A stretch of DNA of 64,000 nucleotides from contig PLLO01000012.1 of assembly GCA_003142255.1 (NCBI GenBank), positions 297,133 to 361,132 on the forward strand, read 5' to 3'. This document shows positions 17,416 to 26,421 of the stretch, piece by piece. A model generated the notes under the pieces. It was not told where the DNA came from and did not search any database. It worked only from the letters and a program-made list of their open reading frames with translations. The DNA is from Bacteroidales bacterium. Lineage in GTDB: Bacteria > Bacteroidota > Bacteroidia > Bacteroidales > VadinHA17. The position numbers and the translations under genes were made by a program. Position 1 is the first letter of the stretch. Each line of letters opens with the position of its first letter.

Positions 17416-18870
17416 ATGTCGCCAACCCTTATCCTTGTAATATTCCTGGTATATATAATTCTTCTGTTTACCGTTACCTGGATAACTTCGAGGAAAGCTG
17501 ACAGCCAATCCTTTTTTATAGGGAACAGGAAATCTCCATGGTACGTAGTAGCGTACGGAATGATCGGTGCTTCATTGTCGGGCGTCACATTCATGTCAGT
17601 CCCCGGATGGGTAAGCGAAACGCAGTTCAGCTATATGGTTGTCGTTATGGGCTACCTCTTTGGCTATGTTGTGATTGCGCTCATACTCCTGCCATTATAT
17701 TACAGGTTGAAGCTGACTTCAATATATTCATATCTTGACCAGAGGTTCGGTTCATGGTCATACAAGACAGGAGCTGGCTTTTTCATCATTTCACGGACGC
17801 TGGGAGCGTCACTCAGGATGTTTTTGGTAATCAGCGTTCTGCAGGTTTTTGTCTTTAATGCCTGGGGCATACCTTTCTGGGTTAATGCCATGATATTCAT
17901 TATATTAATAATTCTATATACGCTGAAAGGCGGAATCAGGACCATTGTCTGGACCGATACACTTCAGACGACATTTATGCTTCTGGCAGTAGTTCTTTCA
18001 ATAGTTTTTATAAGCAAAGGGCTTGGTGTACCAGTTGCAAAACTATTTACAGATATTAAGGAGAGTCATGTATCAAGGATGTTTATCACTGACTGGCATC
18101 ACGAGAGGTTTTTTCTTAAGCAGTTTTTCTCCGGGATGTTCATTACAATCACCATGACAGGCCTTGATCAGGAGATGATGCAGAAAAACCTGAGCTGTAA
18201 AAATTTAAAAGAGGCTCAGAAGAACATGTTCACATTCAGCGGGATACTCATTTTTGTAAACCTTCTTTTCCTTTTCCTCGGCGCTTTCCTGATGCTTTAT
18301 GCTCAGAGAAAAGGAGTCTCTGTAACCTCGTCAGATGAACTTTTCCCGACTATCGCTCTTAAGTATCTCGGTCCGACAGCAGGCATCGTGTTCCTGGTTG
18401 GGCTTATCTCGGCTGCTTTTCCCAGTGCAGATGGTGCTCTGACTTCGCTTACAACTGTGGTCAGCATAGATTTCCTTGAGCTGAACAGGAGGGAGGGATT
18501 ATCAGAAAAAACTGCAACAAGGATAAGGTATGTTGTACACCTGTCGATTGCAATTTTGTTCTTTATCAGCATCTTGGTTTTCAGCACTCTGAACAACAAG
18601 GCAATTATAGATAAGCTGTTTACTATTGCAGGATATACGTACGGACCATTACTCGGACTCTATTCCTTCGGACTGTTTACCAGAAGAATTCCCAATGACA
18701 AGGCTACACCTTTTATTGCAGTATTGTCGCCGGTTATTTGCTTCTTTTTAAGCAAATACTCCGTTCAACTTTTCAACGGGTACAAGTTTGGTTTTGAACT
18801 GCTGCTTCTGAACGGATTGCTGACCTTCGCCGGGCTGTTTGCCTTCAGCAGAAATAAGAAATTGCAGTAA
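17416..18870 (+). CDS. Sodium:solute symporter (SSS family)
   Basis: A 484-residue inner-membrane transporter of the SSS/SLC5 family, coupling sodium entry to uptake of an organic solute. About 13 hydrophobic segments can be traced. The region MIGASLSGVTFMSVPGWV (about 50-67) matches the conserved TM2 of the family, and RTLGASLRMFLV (about 129-140) and SAAFPSADGALTSLTT (about 335-350) fall in conserved ion-site helices. The substrate cannot be predicted; sialic acid, sugar or amino acid transporters share these features. The gene is isolated, divergent from recR and converging with the DUF6048 gene across 12 bp. Confidence 0.88.
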   Translation: MSPTLILVIFLVYIILLFTVTWITSRKADSQSFFIGNRKSPWYVVAYGMIGASLSGVTFMSVPGWVSETQFSYMVVVMGYLFGYVVIALILLPLYYRLKLTSIYSYLDQRFGSWSYKTGAGFFIISRTLGASLRMFLVISVLQVFVFNAWGIPFWVNAMIFIILIILYTLKGGIRTIVWTDTLQTTFMLLAVVLSIVFISKGLGVPVAKLFTDIKESHVSRMFITDWHHERFFLKQFFSGMFITITMTGLDQEMMQKNLSCKNLKEAQKNMFTFSGILIFVNLLFLFLGAFLMLYAQRKGVSVTSSDELFPTIALKYLGPTAGIVFLVGLISAAFPSADGALTSLTTVVSIDFLELNRREGLSEKTATRIRYVVHLSIAILFFISILVFSTLNNKAIIDKLFTIAGYTYGPLLGLYSFGLFTRRIPNDKATPFIAVLSPVICFFLSKYSVQLFNGYKFGFELLLLNGLLTFAGLFAFSRNKKLQ

Positions 18871-18882
18871 TAAACAGTACAG

Positions 18883-19668
18883 CTAAGGTTCCATTTTCTG
18901 GTTATTCCCGGAACCTGAATTTGTCTGAGGCGCCACATTCTCATCCGGTTCTTCGGGGGGTTCCTTTTTTATTATAACATTGATTTTCTTGTACCGGAAA
19001 TTCCAGACTATAAAATAATTGATGCCTGCGCTGAACGTTTTTGCCGAGAGTCCGTATCCCGGGATATAGATAGGCCTGGTGTCCTTGCTGCCTCCGGAGT
19101 ATATCATTTTTCTCAGGCTGAGCGACCAGCCTAATGAAACATTTCCGAAAAGCTGGGCCCTGAATCCCGGTGTGAGCTCGGCAAAGTGGCCCCAGTGCGA
19201 TTGTGATGGAACAGATGTGGTGGTTGTCCCCCAGTAACTTTCCTGGCTTAATTCCGGAATTTCGTATGTAAAAACGCTTACCCCATAATGAAGTCCGACT
19301 CCTGCCCAGTAATTACCCATTGATGTCTTAGGCTTAAGGAGATTGAAGTCGATACCTGCCCTGATGAACATTCCATTTGTACGGTAACTGTAATTATACT
19401 GGGAATATTTATAATTGGCGTATCCTCCTCCGAAATACAGAGATCTTTTTTCATTGAGGTCCGCCGAGAGATACCCTTCTGCTGTAAGATTGTTTTTATC
19501 TATTAAATAAATAACAGGACCTGCAAAGTCAATTCCGGCCCTTATGGCAAGGGGAAATACAACAGTATCAGGCGGCTCTGCAGCTGCAGCTGCAGGTTTC
19601 TGAGCCATCATATCACCGGTTGAAAGGAGCACCAGCAGGCTAATAATATATGCGTATGTTTTCTTCAC
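18883..19668 (-). CDS. DUF6048-family probable outer-membrane beta-barrel protein
   Basis: A 261-residue exported protein. The start is a GTG at 19668, which gives a clear signal peptide (about 1-22, ending DMMAQ); no useful ATG exists nearby. The mature part alternates polar and hydrophobic residues with many Tyr/Gly pairs (YFGGGYANYKYSQYNY, NYWAGVGLHYGVSVF), as in small beta barrels, and ends in a Pro/Glu/Asn-rich tail. I recognise it as DUF6048 from memory. Its first 29 bases overlap the end of the upstream DUF6452 gene, so the pair is probably translated together. Function unknown. Confidence 0.65.
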   Translation of the reverse strand: MKKTYAYIISLLVLLSTGDMMAQKPAAAAAEPPDTVVFPLAIRAGIDFAGPVIYLIDKNNLTAEGYLSADLNEKRSLYFGGGYANYKYSQYNYSYRTNGMFIRAGIDFNLLKPKTSMGNYWAGVGLHYGVSVFTYEIPELSQESYWGTTTTSVPSQSHWGHFAELTPGFRAQLFGNVSLGWSLSLRKMIYSGGSKDTRPIYIPGYGLSAKTFSAGINYFIVWNFRYKKINVIIKKEPPEEPDENVAPQTNSGSGNNQKMEP

Positions 19669-20107
19669 TTAGATTGGTGATACTGTTTTTGGTGATGCTT
19701 ATTTTAACTATTTTATAATTTGTAGTATGAACTGAATCTAAATCATGATAGAATGAATAACCGCACTCTTTTGAGATAAGGTGAGGATATGACGAGTACC
19801 AGGCAGTAAGCGTATCATATACGCCATTTATCATTATTGTGAATTTACATTTGACAGATGAATCGTCAAGAGGGAGAAATGCCTGCTTTAAGCTTTTCTT
19901 TGCATCATATATTTTGTTTGTATCCATCCCGACACCCCAGAGTGACAGGCTGTCAGGTGCAGTAAGAATGCCTGTGCTGTCCCGGTAAAGCGATGTTTTC
20001 ATGAAGGCAGTCATCTCATCGAAACATGCTCCGGGAGTACAGGAGTAAGCCAGCAGGAAAGATCCTGCCAGGATTGATGCAATGATTAGATTCCTGAAAC
20101 TTCTCAT
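19640..20107 (-). CDS. DUF6452-family lipoprotein
   Basis: A 155-residue lipoprotein precursor: a hydrophobic n-terminal stretch ends at LLAYSC (Cys about 23). The body has GACFDEMTAFMKTSLY near residue 26, LSLWGVGMD in the middle, and a C-terminal strand-rich part (YGSFYHD-like, KISITKNSITNLSEENIRIYY). I recognise the combination as DUF6452. It overlaps the DUF6048 gene by 29 bases; the two families seem to travel together in Bacteroidota, suggesting a lipoprotein plus barrel unit. A TATTTTTG box (20132-20125) lies 17 bases upstream of the ATG. Confidence 0.6.
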   Translation of the reverse strand: MRSFRNLIIASILAGSFLLAYSCTPGACFDEMTAFMKTSLYRDSTGILTAPDSLSLWGVGMDTNKIYDAKKSLKQAFLPLDDSSVKCKFTIMINGVYDTLTAWYSSYPHLISKECGYSFYHDLDSVHTTNYKIVKISITKNSITNLSEENIRIYY

Positions 20108-20223
20108 AAAATAATCCGAAGCCTCAAAAATATAAAAAATTAGCTGGCAAAACAGGATTACATGAAAATGGCGTGATCTTCTCCGGGAAAAATAAGAGGT
20201 AGCAAAAACCGAAATGCCTTAAA

Positions 20224-22857
20224 CTAAGTCAGGTTCTTCAGGTATTCTGCAGCTTTGGCAATTGCATTTTTGATCCCTTCGGGCTTCTTTCCTCCGGCTG
20301 TTGCCAGGAAAGGCTGACCTCCTCCTCCGCCATTTATTTCAGCCGAAATTTCCTTTATTATATTAACAGCATTTATGTTCTTCTCCCTGACAAGGTTATC
20401 GCTTACCATTACAACTATACTGGCTTTCCCTCCGATCGCAGATCCGATCACAGCGACAATGTTTTCTGAGATACTCCTCAATTCAAGTGCTATTGCCTTC
20501 AGAGTATCCGCAGAATCTGTTTCAATCTTACCCGAGATAAACTTAATGCCTTTAATGTCAATACCATTTTCTTCAAGCTCTTTAATAGCGGCCTTTGCAG
20601 ATTGTGCCTGGAATTTTTCAATTGTCTTTCTGAGTGAGCTGTTTTCAGCAATAAGCTTCTCAACACTATCCTTTATCGATCCGGTACTTTTCAGAAGGGA
20701 AGCAACCTCTTCTGATGCAATAAGTTTTTCGTTTATGTACTCATCGGCTTTGGATGCAGTGACGGCTTCAATCCTTCTGATACCGGATGCAATTGCCCCC
20801 TCTGAGATGATCTTAATGATCCCGATGCTTCCGGTCGAGGCAACATGCGTCCCGCCGCACAGCTCAATGGAATTCCCGAACTGAACCACCCTCACATTTT
20901 CGCCGTATTTCTCGCCGAAGAGCGCCATTGCACCCATGGCTTTTGCCTTTTTTATAGATACGTTTTCCATGATCTTTCCCGGGTAATTTGCCCTGACCAT
21001 ACTGTTAGCGATCTCTTCGACCTTTATGATTTCGTCCCTTGTCATTTTAGCGAAATGGCTGAAGTCGAACCTGAGCCTGTCAGGCGTTACAAGCGATCCT
21101 TTCTGCTCGACATGGTTTCCGAGGACTGACCTTAAAGCATAGTGCAAAAGGTGTGTCGCAGAATGGTTATTTGCAGTCATAAGCCGTTTCCAGGCATCGA
21201 CTTTCGCAATAAAATGTGCTTTAGGATCGGATGGAAGATTGTCGGCAATATGAATGATAAGGTTATTCTCCTTTATCGTATCCCTTATTGAAATATTTTC
21301 ATCTTTATGACATATATATCCTGTATCACCGGTTTGTCCTCCTGATTCTGCATAGAAAGGTGTCTTATTCAATACCAGCTGTATTACCTCATTACCCTTA
21401 ACCTTTACTCTTCTGAATTTATTGATAAGTACTTCATCTTCTGTCTTATCGTAACCGGTAAATTCAGTCTCTTCAGAATCCCTGATCACCTGCCAGTCGC
21501 CTGTATCAAGTGATGCATCTTCACGTGACCTAGTCTTCTGGCTATTCATCTCGCTTTCAAACTCTTTAAGATCGAGCTGCATTCCGTTCTCCTTGAGGAT
21601 CAGCTGGGTAAGGTCGACAGGAAACCCGAATGTATCGTACAGCTCGAAAGCAACTTTTCCCGGAAGAATGTTTTTGTTCTCATCCCTGAGCCCGGCGATC
21701 ATTTTATTGATCATCTTAAGACCTTTTCCAAGAGTTTTCAGAAATGCAGTTTCCTCCTCGAAAATGACCTTTTTTATCTGTTCTCCAGATCTCTTTAGTT
21801 CAGGATAATGATCGCCCATTGTTTCGGTAAGGACTGGAATAAGCCTGTAAATGAATGGTTCCTCTATTCCGAGGTTATTATACCCGTACCTGACTGCCCT
21901 TCTGAGTATCCTCCGGATCACATACCCGGCCTTGTTGTTTGAGGGCAGCTGGCCGTCGGCAATTGAGAAGGCAACAGCCCTCACGTGATCGGCAATCACT
22001 CTCATTGCGATATCTGTTTTCGCACTCTCACCATATTTTTTCCCGGTGATCTTTGATATTTCACTTATGAGAGACTGAAAAATATCGGTATCGTAATTTG
22101 ATTTCTTTCCCTGGACAACCATGCAGAGCCTCTCAAAGCCCATGCCGGTGTCGACATGCTTTGATGGCAGCTGTTCAAGCGAGCCGTCAGCTTTGCGGTT
22201 ATACTGAATAAAAACGAGGTTCCATATCTCAATTACCAGGGGATGACCTTTATTTACCAGTTCGTGACCGGGCACTTTCGATCTCTCGCTATCGTCACGG
22301 AGGTCGGCATGAATTTCTGAGCAGGGGCCGCAGGGGCCTGTTTCACCCATTTCCCAGAAATTATCTTTTTTTGATCCTTCCAGTATATGAAGGGGCCTGG
22401 CACCAAAGCATTTCTGCCACTTTTTGAAAGCCTCTTCATCACGAGGTACCTTATCTTCAGGGCTTCCCTCAAATATAGTGGCATAAAGCCTCTCTTCCGG
22501 AATTTCAAGCTTGTCTGTCAGAAACTCCCATGCCCATTCAATGGCCTCCTTCTTGAAATAGTCGCCAAACGACCAGTTGCCGAGCATCTCGAACATAGTA
22601 TGATGGTAGGTGTCGTGTCCGACCTCTTCGAGGTCATTATGTTTTCCCGATACCCTGAGGCACTTTTGAGAATTGGCGACCCTTTTGTTTTTTGCCTGGC
22701 TGTTTCCAAGGAAGATATCCTTGAACTGATTCATCCCTGCATTTGTGAACATAAGAGTCGGATCATTCTTTACCACCATGGGTGCAGAAGGAACTATCAC
22801 ATGTTCTTTCGACCTGAAAAATTCCAAAAACAACTCCCTCAGTTCCTGTGCCTTCAT
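20224..22857 (-). CDS. alaS: Alanine--tRNA ligase
   Basis: An 877-residue AlaRS that charges tRNA-Ala and edits mischarged Ser or Gly. The class II catalytic domain starts at residue 1, with MFTNAGMNQFKDIFLG (about 33-48) and HHTMFEMLGNWSFGDYFKKEA (about 75-96). The tRNA-recognition region follows. The editing domain has the HxxxH zinc motif in NHSATHLLHYAL (about 563-573) and the second metal site in ELCGGTHVASTG (about 660-671). The C-terminal C-Ala domain ends with the usual GGGGGQPFLATAGG motif. Length and domain order are normal. Divergent from the M23 gene cluster. Confidence 0.97.
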   Translation of the reverse strand: MKAQELRELFLEFFRSKEHVIVPSAPMVVKNDPTLMFTNAGMNQFKDIFLGNSQAKNKRVANSQKCLRVSGKHNDLEEVGHDTYHHTMFEMLGNWSFGDYFKKEAIEWAWEFLTDKLEIPEERLYATIFEGSPEDKVPRDEEAFKKWQKCFGARPLHILEGSKKDNFWEMGETGPCGPCSEIHADLRDDSERSKVPGHELVNKGHPLVIEIWNLVFIQYNRKADGSLEQLPSKHVDTGMGFERLCMVVQGKKSNYDTDIFQSLISEISKITGKKYGESAKTDIAMRVIADHVRAVAFSIADGQLPSNNKAGYVIRRILRRAVRYGYNNLGIEEPFIYRLIPVLTETMGDHYPELKRSGEQIKKVIFEEETAFLKTLGKGLKMINKMIAGLRDENKNILPGKVAFELYDTFGFPVDLTQLILKENGMQLDLKEFESEMNSQKTRSREDASLDTGDWQVIRDSEETEFTGYDKTEDEVLINKFRRVKVKGNEVIQLVLNKTPFYAESGGQTGDTGYICHKDENISIRDTIKENNLIIHIADNLPSDPKAHFIAKVDAWKRLMTANNHSATHLLHYALRSVLGNHVEQKGSLVTPDRLRFDFSHFAKMTRDEIIKVEEIANSMVRANYPGKIMENVSIKKAKAMGAMALFGEKYGENVRVVQFGNSIELCGGTHVASTGSIGIIKIISEGAIASGIRRIEAVTASKADEYINEKLIASEEVASLLKSTGSIKDSVEKLIAENSSLRKTIEKFQAQSAKAAIKELEENGIDIKGIKFISGKIETDSADTLKAIALELRSISENIVAVIGSAIGGKASIVVMVSDNLVREKNINAVNIIKEISAEINGGGGGQPFLATAGGKKPEGIKNAIAKAAEYLKNLT

Positions 22858-22973
22858 CTGCTATTAATCATTGAGTTATGTAAATATAACTGTAAATCGG
22901 TTTGTAAAATTAATTTATTTGATATAGATTTGTCAATTGTCAAAAATAAAAATTAATAATTCTTACCCGGCTG

Positions 22974-23939
22974 ATGCGAAAGCATAAGTATTTTTTAGAC
23001 CTTAACGATTTGCAGTACAAGAAGGTGCGGCTCTCTTTGGAGAAGAAGCTTCTGCGTGTGGTTTTATGGTTTGCCGGTACCATTGCAATAACTATTTTCT
23101 ATAGTACTGTTTTTCATAATTTGTTCGGATCTCCAAAGGAGGCACTTCTGAACCAGCAGATTGGCAACATTAGGCTTCAGTACACGCTTGCAGACAGAAA
23201 CATGAATAATTCACTGAAATTGATCAACAGCCTCAGGATGTCAGATGAGATGCGCTACAGACCTGTTCTCGATATGGACAGCCTGCCTGAGTCATACAGG
23301 AATCCCGGTTTCGGAGGTGTTGACCGCTTTGCTGATCTTGATGGCTACGGGACCTCTTACCTGATGAAAAGCTCAAGGATGAAAATCGAGGAGATGAAAG
23401 ATATGTTATCTGTTCAGAGCGAATCGTTCAGCACTGTAAAAGATAAAGCTGCTGAATGGAAAATAGAAATGGATCATCTTCCTGCAATCAGCCCGGTTGA
23501 TCCATCTTTCCCGCTGGGTGAAGGATACAGGTTCCGTGAAGTTCACCCAGTGTATGGAGATAGCAGGATGCATTATGGTCAGGATATTGAAGTACCTTAT
23601 GGTACAAAAGTATATGCAACAGGCGACGGGAAAGTTGTGGAAGCAGGCAGGAATACGGGCGGATTTGGAAATGTAGTAATGATCGATCATGGTTATGGGC
23701 TTGAATCAATATACGGACATCTCAGCAAAATACTGGTCCCGGTTGGAATGAATGTCAAGAGAGGAGATCTTATCGGAATAAGCGGAAGCACAGGAGCATC
23801 AACAGGACCACATCTGCACTATCAGATTAACAAGTACGGGCAACCTACTCCTGCTATCAATTTCTTCAATAACGATATCACTCAGGATCAATTCAATGAA
23901 ATGATCCAGGCTTTCGAATCAAAATCAAAATACAGATAG
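22974..23939 (+). CDS. M23 family metallopeptidase, membrane-anchored (first of tandem pair)
   Basis: A 321-residue peptidoglycan endopeptidase-like protein. One transmembrane helix (about 28-50) anchors it, with a short basic cytoplasmic start and a periplasmic coiled stretch (about 60-160). The LytM/M23 domain is at about 175-300: the first zinc ligands are in HYGQD (HxxxD) and the last in HLHYQI (HxH), with the GYGLESIYGHLS strand between. Both zinc motifs are complete, so it should be catalytic. It is followed 80 bp later by a paralogue of nearly equal length. Substrate is inferred to be peptide cross-links of the wall. Confidence 0.85.
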   Translation: MRKHKYFLDLNDLQYKKVRLSLEKKLLRVVLWFAGTIAITIFYSTVFHNLFGSPKEALLNQQIGNIRLQYTLADRNMNNSLKLINSLRMSDEMRYRPVLDMDSLPESYRNPGFGGVDRFADLDGYGTSYLMKSSRMKIEEMKDMLSVQSESFSTVKDKAAEWKIEMDHLPAISPVDPSFPLGEGYRFREVHPVYGDSRMHYGQDIEVPYGTKVYATGDGKVVEAGRNTGGFGNVVMIDHGYGLESIYGHLSKILVPVGMNVKRGDLIGISGSTGASTGPHLHYQINKYGQPTPAINFFNNDITQDQFNEMIQAFESKSKYR

Positions 23940-23986
23940 GTTTTTCCTGTTGCTTTTATTATATCTATGGCCTGCGAAGGTCATAT

Positions 23987-24015
23987 TTTGTTTTATGATG
24001 ATTTGATTATCTTTG
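23987..24015 (+). promoter_or_regulatory. Bacteroidota-type promoter for the second M23 gene
   Basis: TTTG (23987-23990), a 17-base spacer and a perfect TAnnTTTG match, TATCTTTG (24008-24015). The ATG follows four bases after the box, so the transcript would be leaderless or nearly so. Confidence 0.55.
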
Positions 24016-24019
24016 CAAC

Positions 24020-24991
24020 ATGCCAAAGTCACATTACAGATTCAATCCCGAATCGCTCAGTTTTGACAAGATCCGTCTGGGTATATGGGCAGTGCTGCTC
24101 AGGGGATTTGCTTATTTTGTGGGTTCGGTGATTATTGCAGCTGTTTATTACCTCATCTTCGCTTCTTTTGTCGACTCTCCAAAAGATAAAGCCCTTCTGC
24201 GTGAAATAGCCCAGATGACCCTTCAGTACGATATCATTCATCGCGAAATGGATAATATCGACAAGGTTATAGGGCAGCTGCAGGAGACAGATGATAACCT
24301 CTACAGAACTGTTTTTGAAGCTGAGCCTATTCCCCAAACGCTTCGTGAAGGGGGTACCGGAGGCATAAACAAGTTCAAGGAGCTGGAGGGCTACAATAAT
24401 TCGAACATAGTCATTGAGACTTCCAAAAGACTCGATAATATAAGGAAGAAAGTTTATGTGCAGTCGAAGTCATTTGACGAACTCATTTCTCTTGCAAAAA
24501 GAAAGGAGGACATGCTTGGAGCCATACCTGCAATTATTCCTATTTCAAGCAGGGATCTTATTCGTGTGGCTTCAGGTTTCGGATTAAGGATTCACCCTAT
24601 TTATAAAATAATTAAGTTTCATGCAGGAATGGACTTTACCGCACCAAAAGGTTGCGATGTTTATGCAACAGGGAATGGCATAGTTTCAGATGTAATTACA
24701 TCCCAGAGAGGGCTTGGGAAGCATGTTATTATTGACCATGGATTTGGGTACCAGTCAATATATGCCCACCTTGATGGGTTCAATGTTCGTAAGGGACAGA
24801 AAGTTAAGAGAGGTGATGTGATCGGTTTTGTAGGAAGTACTGGTACCTCTATTGCTAACCATCTTCATTACGAGATAAAGATCAATGGCCAAAATGTCGA
24901 TCCTGTAAACTATTTCTTTAACGATCTTTCAGCCGCTGAATACGAAAAGATGATTGAAATTGCCTCGAAAACCGGGCAATCATTTGATTAG
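24020..24991 (+). CDS. M23 family metallopeptidase, membrane-anchored (second of tandem pair)
   Basis: A 323-residue paralogue of the preceding gene with the same layout: basic start, one transmembrane helix (about 27-50), periplasmic helical stretch, and an M23 domain (about 180-305). The zinc ligands are in HAGMD (HxxxD) and HLHYEI (HxH). The two proteins share SFVDSPKDKALLREIAQMTLQYD-like and GINKFKELEGY-like segments in the linker, so they arose by duplication of the whole gene. It has its own promoter-like box upstream and is followed after 18 bp by the CapA-like gene. Likely a cell-wall endopeptidase. Confidence 0.85.
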   Translation: MPKSHYRFNPESLSFDKIRLGIWAVLLRGFAYFVGSVIIAAVYYLIFASFVDSPKDKALLREIAQMTLQYDIIHREMDNIDKVIGQLQETDDNLYRTVFEAEPIPQTLREGGTGGINKFKELEGYNNSNIVIETSKRLDNIRKKVYVQSKSFDELISLAKRKEDMLGAIPAIIPISSRDLIRVASGFGLRIHPIYKIIKFHAGMDFTAPKGCDVYATGNGIVSDVITSQRGLGKHVIIDHGFGYQSIYAHLDGFNVRKGQKVKRGDVIGFVGSTGTSIANHLHYEIKINGQNVDPVNYFFNDLSAAEYEKMIEIASKTGQSFD

Positions 24992-25009
24992 GAATTCCGG
25001 CTTGCAATC

Positions 25010-26080
25010 ATGAAGAGAAACCTCGTCTACTTAACAACAATATTATTAATCAGCTTTTTATTCATTCAGAATACAGCCGGGCAGGCTGATTCTGCAATTT
25101 TTCAACGAAAAATAACAATTGCAGCTGTCGGCGATATAATGCTCGGATCAACATTCCCTGACTCGGGAATGCTCCCGCCTCATGATAATCCTTTGTTGCT
25201 TCTTGGCAACCTGGCTGATACTCTTGCTTCCTTTGATATTACAGTCGGGAACCTTGAGGGTTCCTTCCTGAATAGCGGAGAACCTTCAAAAAAATGCAGG
25301 GATACGACAATATGTTACCTCTTCAGGATGCCTGAAAGATATGCGGGTGCACTGGCACGGTCTGGATTTGATATCCTCAACCTGGCGAATAATCATTTTG
25401 GAGATTTTGGATACCGTGCAAGAGTGAGAACAAAGATGCTGCTTGATTTGCTGGGCATTCATTATGGAGGACTACTTGAGTATCCAACGTCAATATTCAG
25501 GAAAGACTCCATCCTTTACGGTTTTTGTGCTTTTGCTCCAAATGCCGGTACGCTTGATATAAATGACACTGTCAGGGCAGAAGCGATCGTGAGAAAGTTG
25601 GCAGATACCTGTGATATAGTAATCGTTGAATTCCATGGAGGCGCTGAAGGTGCGGATTTTCAGCATGTTCCAAAATGCGAGGAGATATTTCACGGTGAGA
25701 ACAGGGGAGATGTCCATGCCTTCGCCCACAGGATGATAGATGCCGGAGCAGATGTTATATTCGGAAGCGGTCCCCATGTGACCCGCGCCATTGAGGTATA
25801 TAAGGAAAGATTCATTGCATACAGCCTTGGCAATTTCTGCACCTATGGGAAATTCAATATTCTGGGTCCTAACGGGATTGCCCCGCTGATAAAAGTGGAA
25901 GTTGATAAAACCGGCAGGTTTTTGTCGGGAAGAATAATCCCTGTTTTCCAGTCAAGGCCTGAAGGTGTGCGGATTGATCCTGAGAAAAAGGTGATAAGTA
26001 AAATTCGTGACCTTACTGCATCTGATTTCCCGGATGCAGTTGTCAATATTTCGGAAAATGGTTATATTTCATACAAATAA
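25010..26080 (+). CDS. CapA-family (PGA_cap) secreted metallophosphoesterase-like protein
   Basis: A 356-residue protein with a signal peptide (about 1-25, ending NTAGQ). Conserved blocks of the CapA/PGA_cap family are visible: AVGDIMLGS (about 40-48), VGNLEGSF (about 79-86), ILNLANNHFGDFG (about 121-133), and GSGPHVTRAIEVY followed by IAYSLGNFC (about 250-282). CapA is needed for poly-gamma-glutamate production in Bacillus, but most Bacteroidota members of this family have no capBC genes beside them and an unknown role; none are seen here. Located 18 bp after the second M23 gene, probably in one transcript. Confidence 0.82.
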   Translation: MKRNLVYLTTILLISFLFIQNTAGQADSAIFQRKITIAAVGDIMLGSTFPDSGMLPPHDNPLLLLGNLADTLASFDITVGNLEGSFLNSGEPSKKCRDTTICYLFRMPERYAGALARSGFDILNLANNHFGDFGYRARVRTKMLLDLLGIHYGGLLEYPTSIFRKDSILYGFCAFAPNAGTLDINDTVRAEAIVRKLADTCDIVIVEFHGGAEGADFQHVPKCEEIFHGENRGDVHAFAHRMIDAGADVIFGSGPHVTRAIEVYKERFIAYSLGNFCTYGKFNILGPNGIAPLIKVEVDKTGRFLSGRIIPVFQSRPEGVRIDPEKKVISKIRDLTASDFPDAVVNISENGYISYK

Positions 26081-26085
26081 AAATT

Positions 26086-26421
26086 ATGCCGTACGTTGAA
26101 AAACCTGTCGAAAAGCTCTATTATTCAATAGGCGAAACTGCTGAAATACTGAATGTCCCGGTATCAACTGTCAGGTTCTGGGAAAATGAATTCGACATCC
26201 TTAAACCGATGAAGAATAAAAAGGGAAACAGGATGTTCACCCCTGGCGATATTAAGAATCTGAAGATAATATACCATCTTCTCAAAGAGGAGGGAATGAC
26301 TCTTCCCGGTGCAAAGAAGAGACTTTCCGGGAAATGGGAAGAAACTCAGTATAAATATGAGATCAATGAATCGCTTCAGAAGATCAAAGGATTGTTGCTT
26401 GACTTGAGAGATAATATATGA
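26086..26421 (+). CDS. MerR-family transcriptional regulator (short)
   Basis: A 111-residue protein with an N-terminal MerR winged helix: YYSIGETAEILNVPVSTVRFWE (about 12-33) and the wing region GNRMFTPGDIKNLKIIYHLL (about 46-65). The C-terminal part is a short helix without the cysteine-rich metal site of classical MerR, so the signal is not evident. It starts five bases after the CapA-like stop and overlaps the nif3 start by four bases (ATGA), so it belongs to the same operon. The target is unknown; proteins like this are frequent before nif3 in Bacteroidota. Confidence 0.85.
   Translation: MPYVEKPVEKLYYSIGETAEILNVPVSTVRFWENEFDILKPMKNKKGNRMFTPGDIKNLKIIYHLLKEEGMTLPGAKKRLSGKWEETQYKYEINESLQKIKGLLLDLRDNI

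Noticed and set aside
22387..22956. A 189-codon plus-strand open frame opposite the start of alaS
   Set aside because: It is antisense to the conserved catalytic domain of AlaRS and has no start context or recognisable motif.
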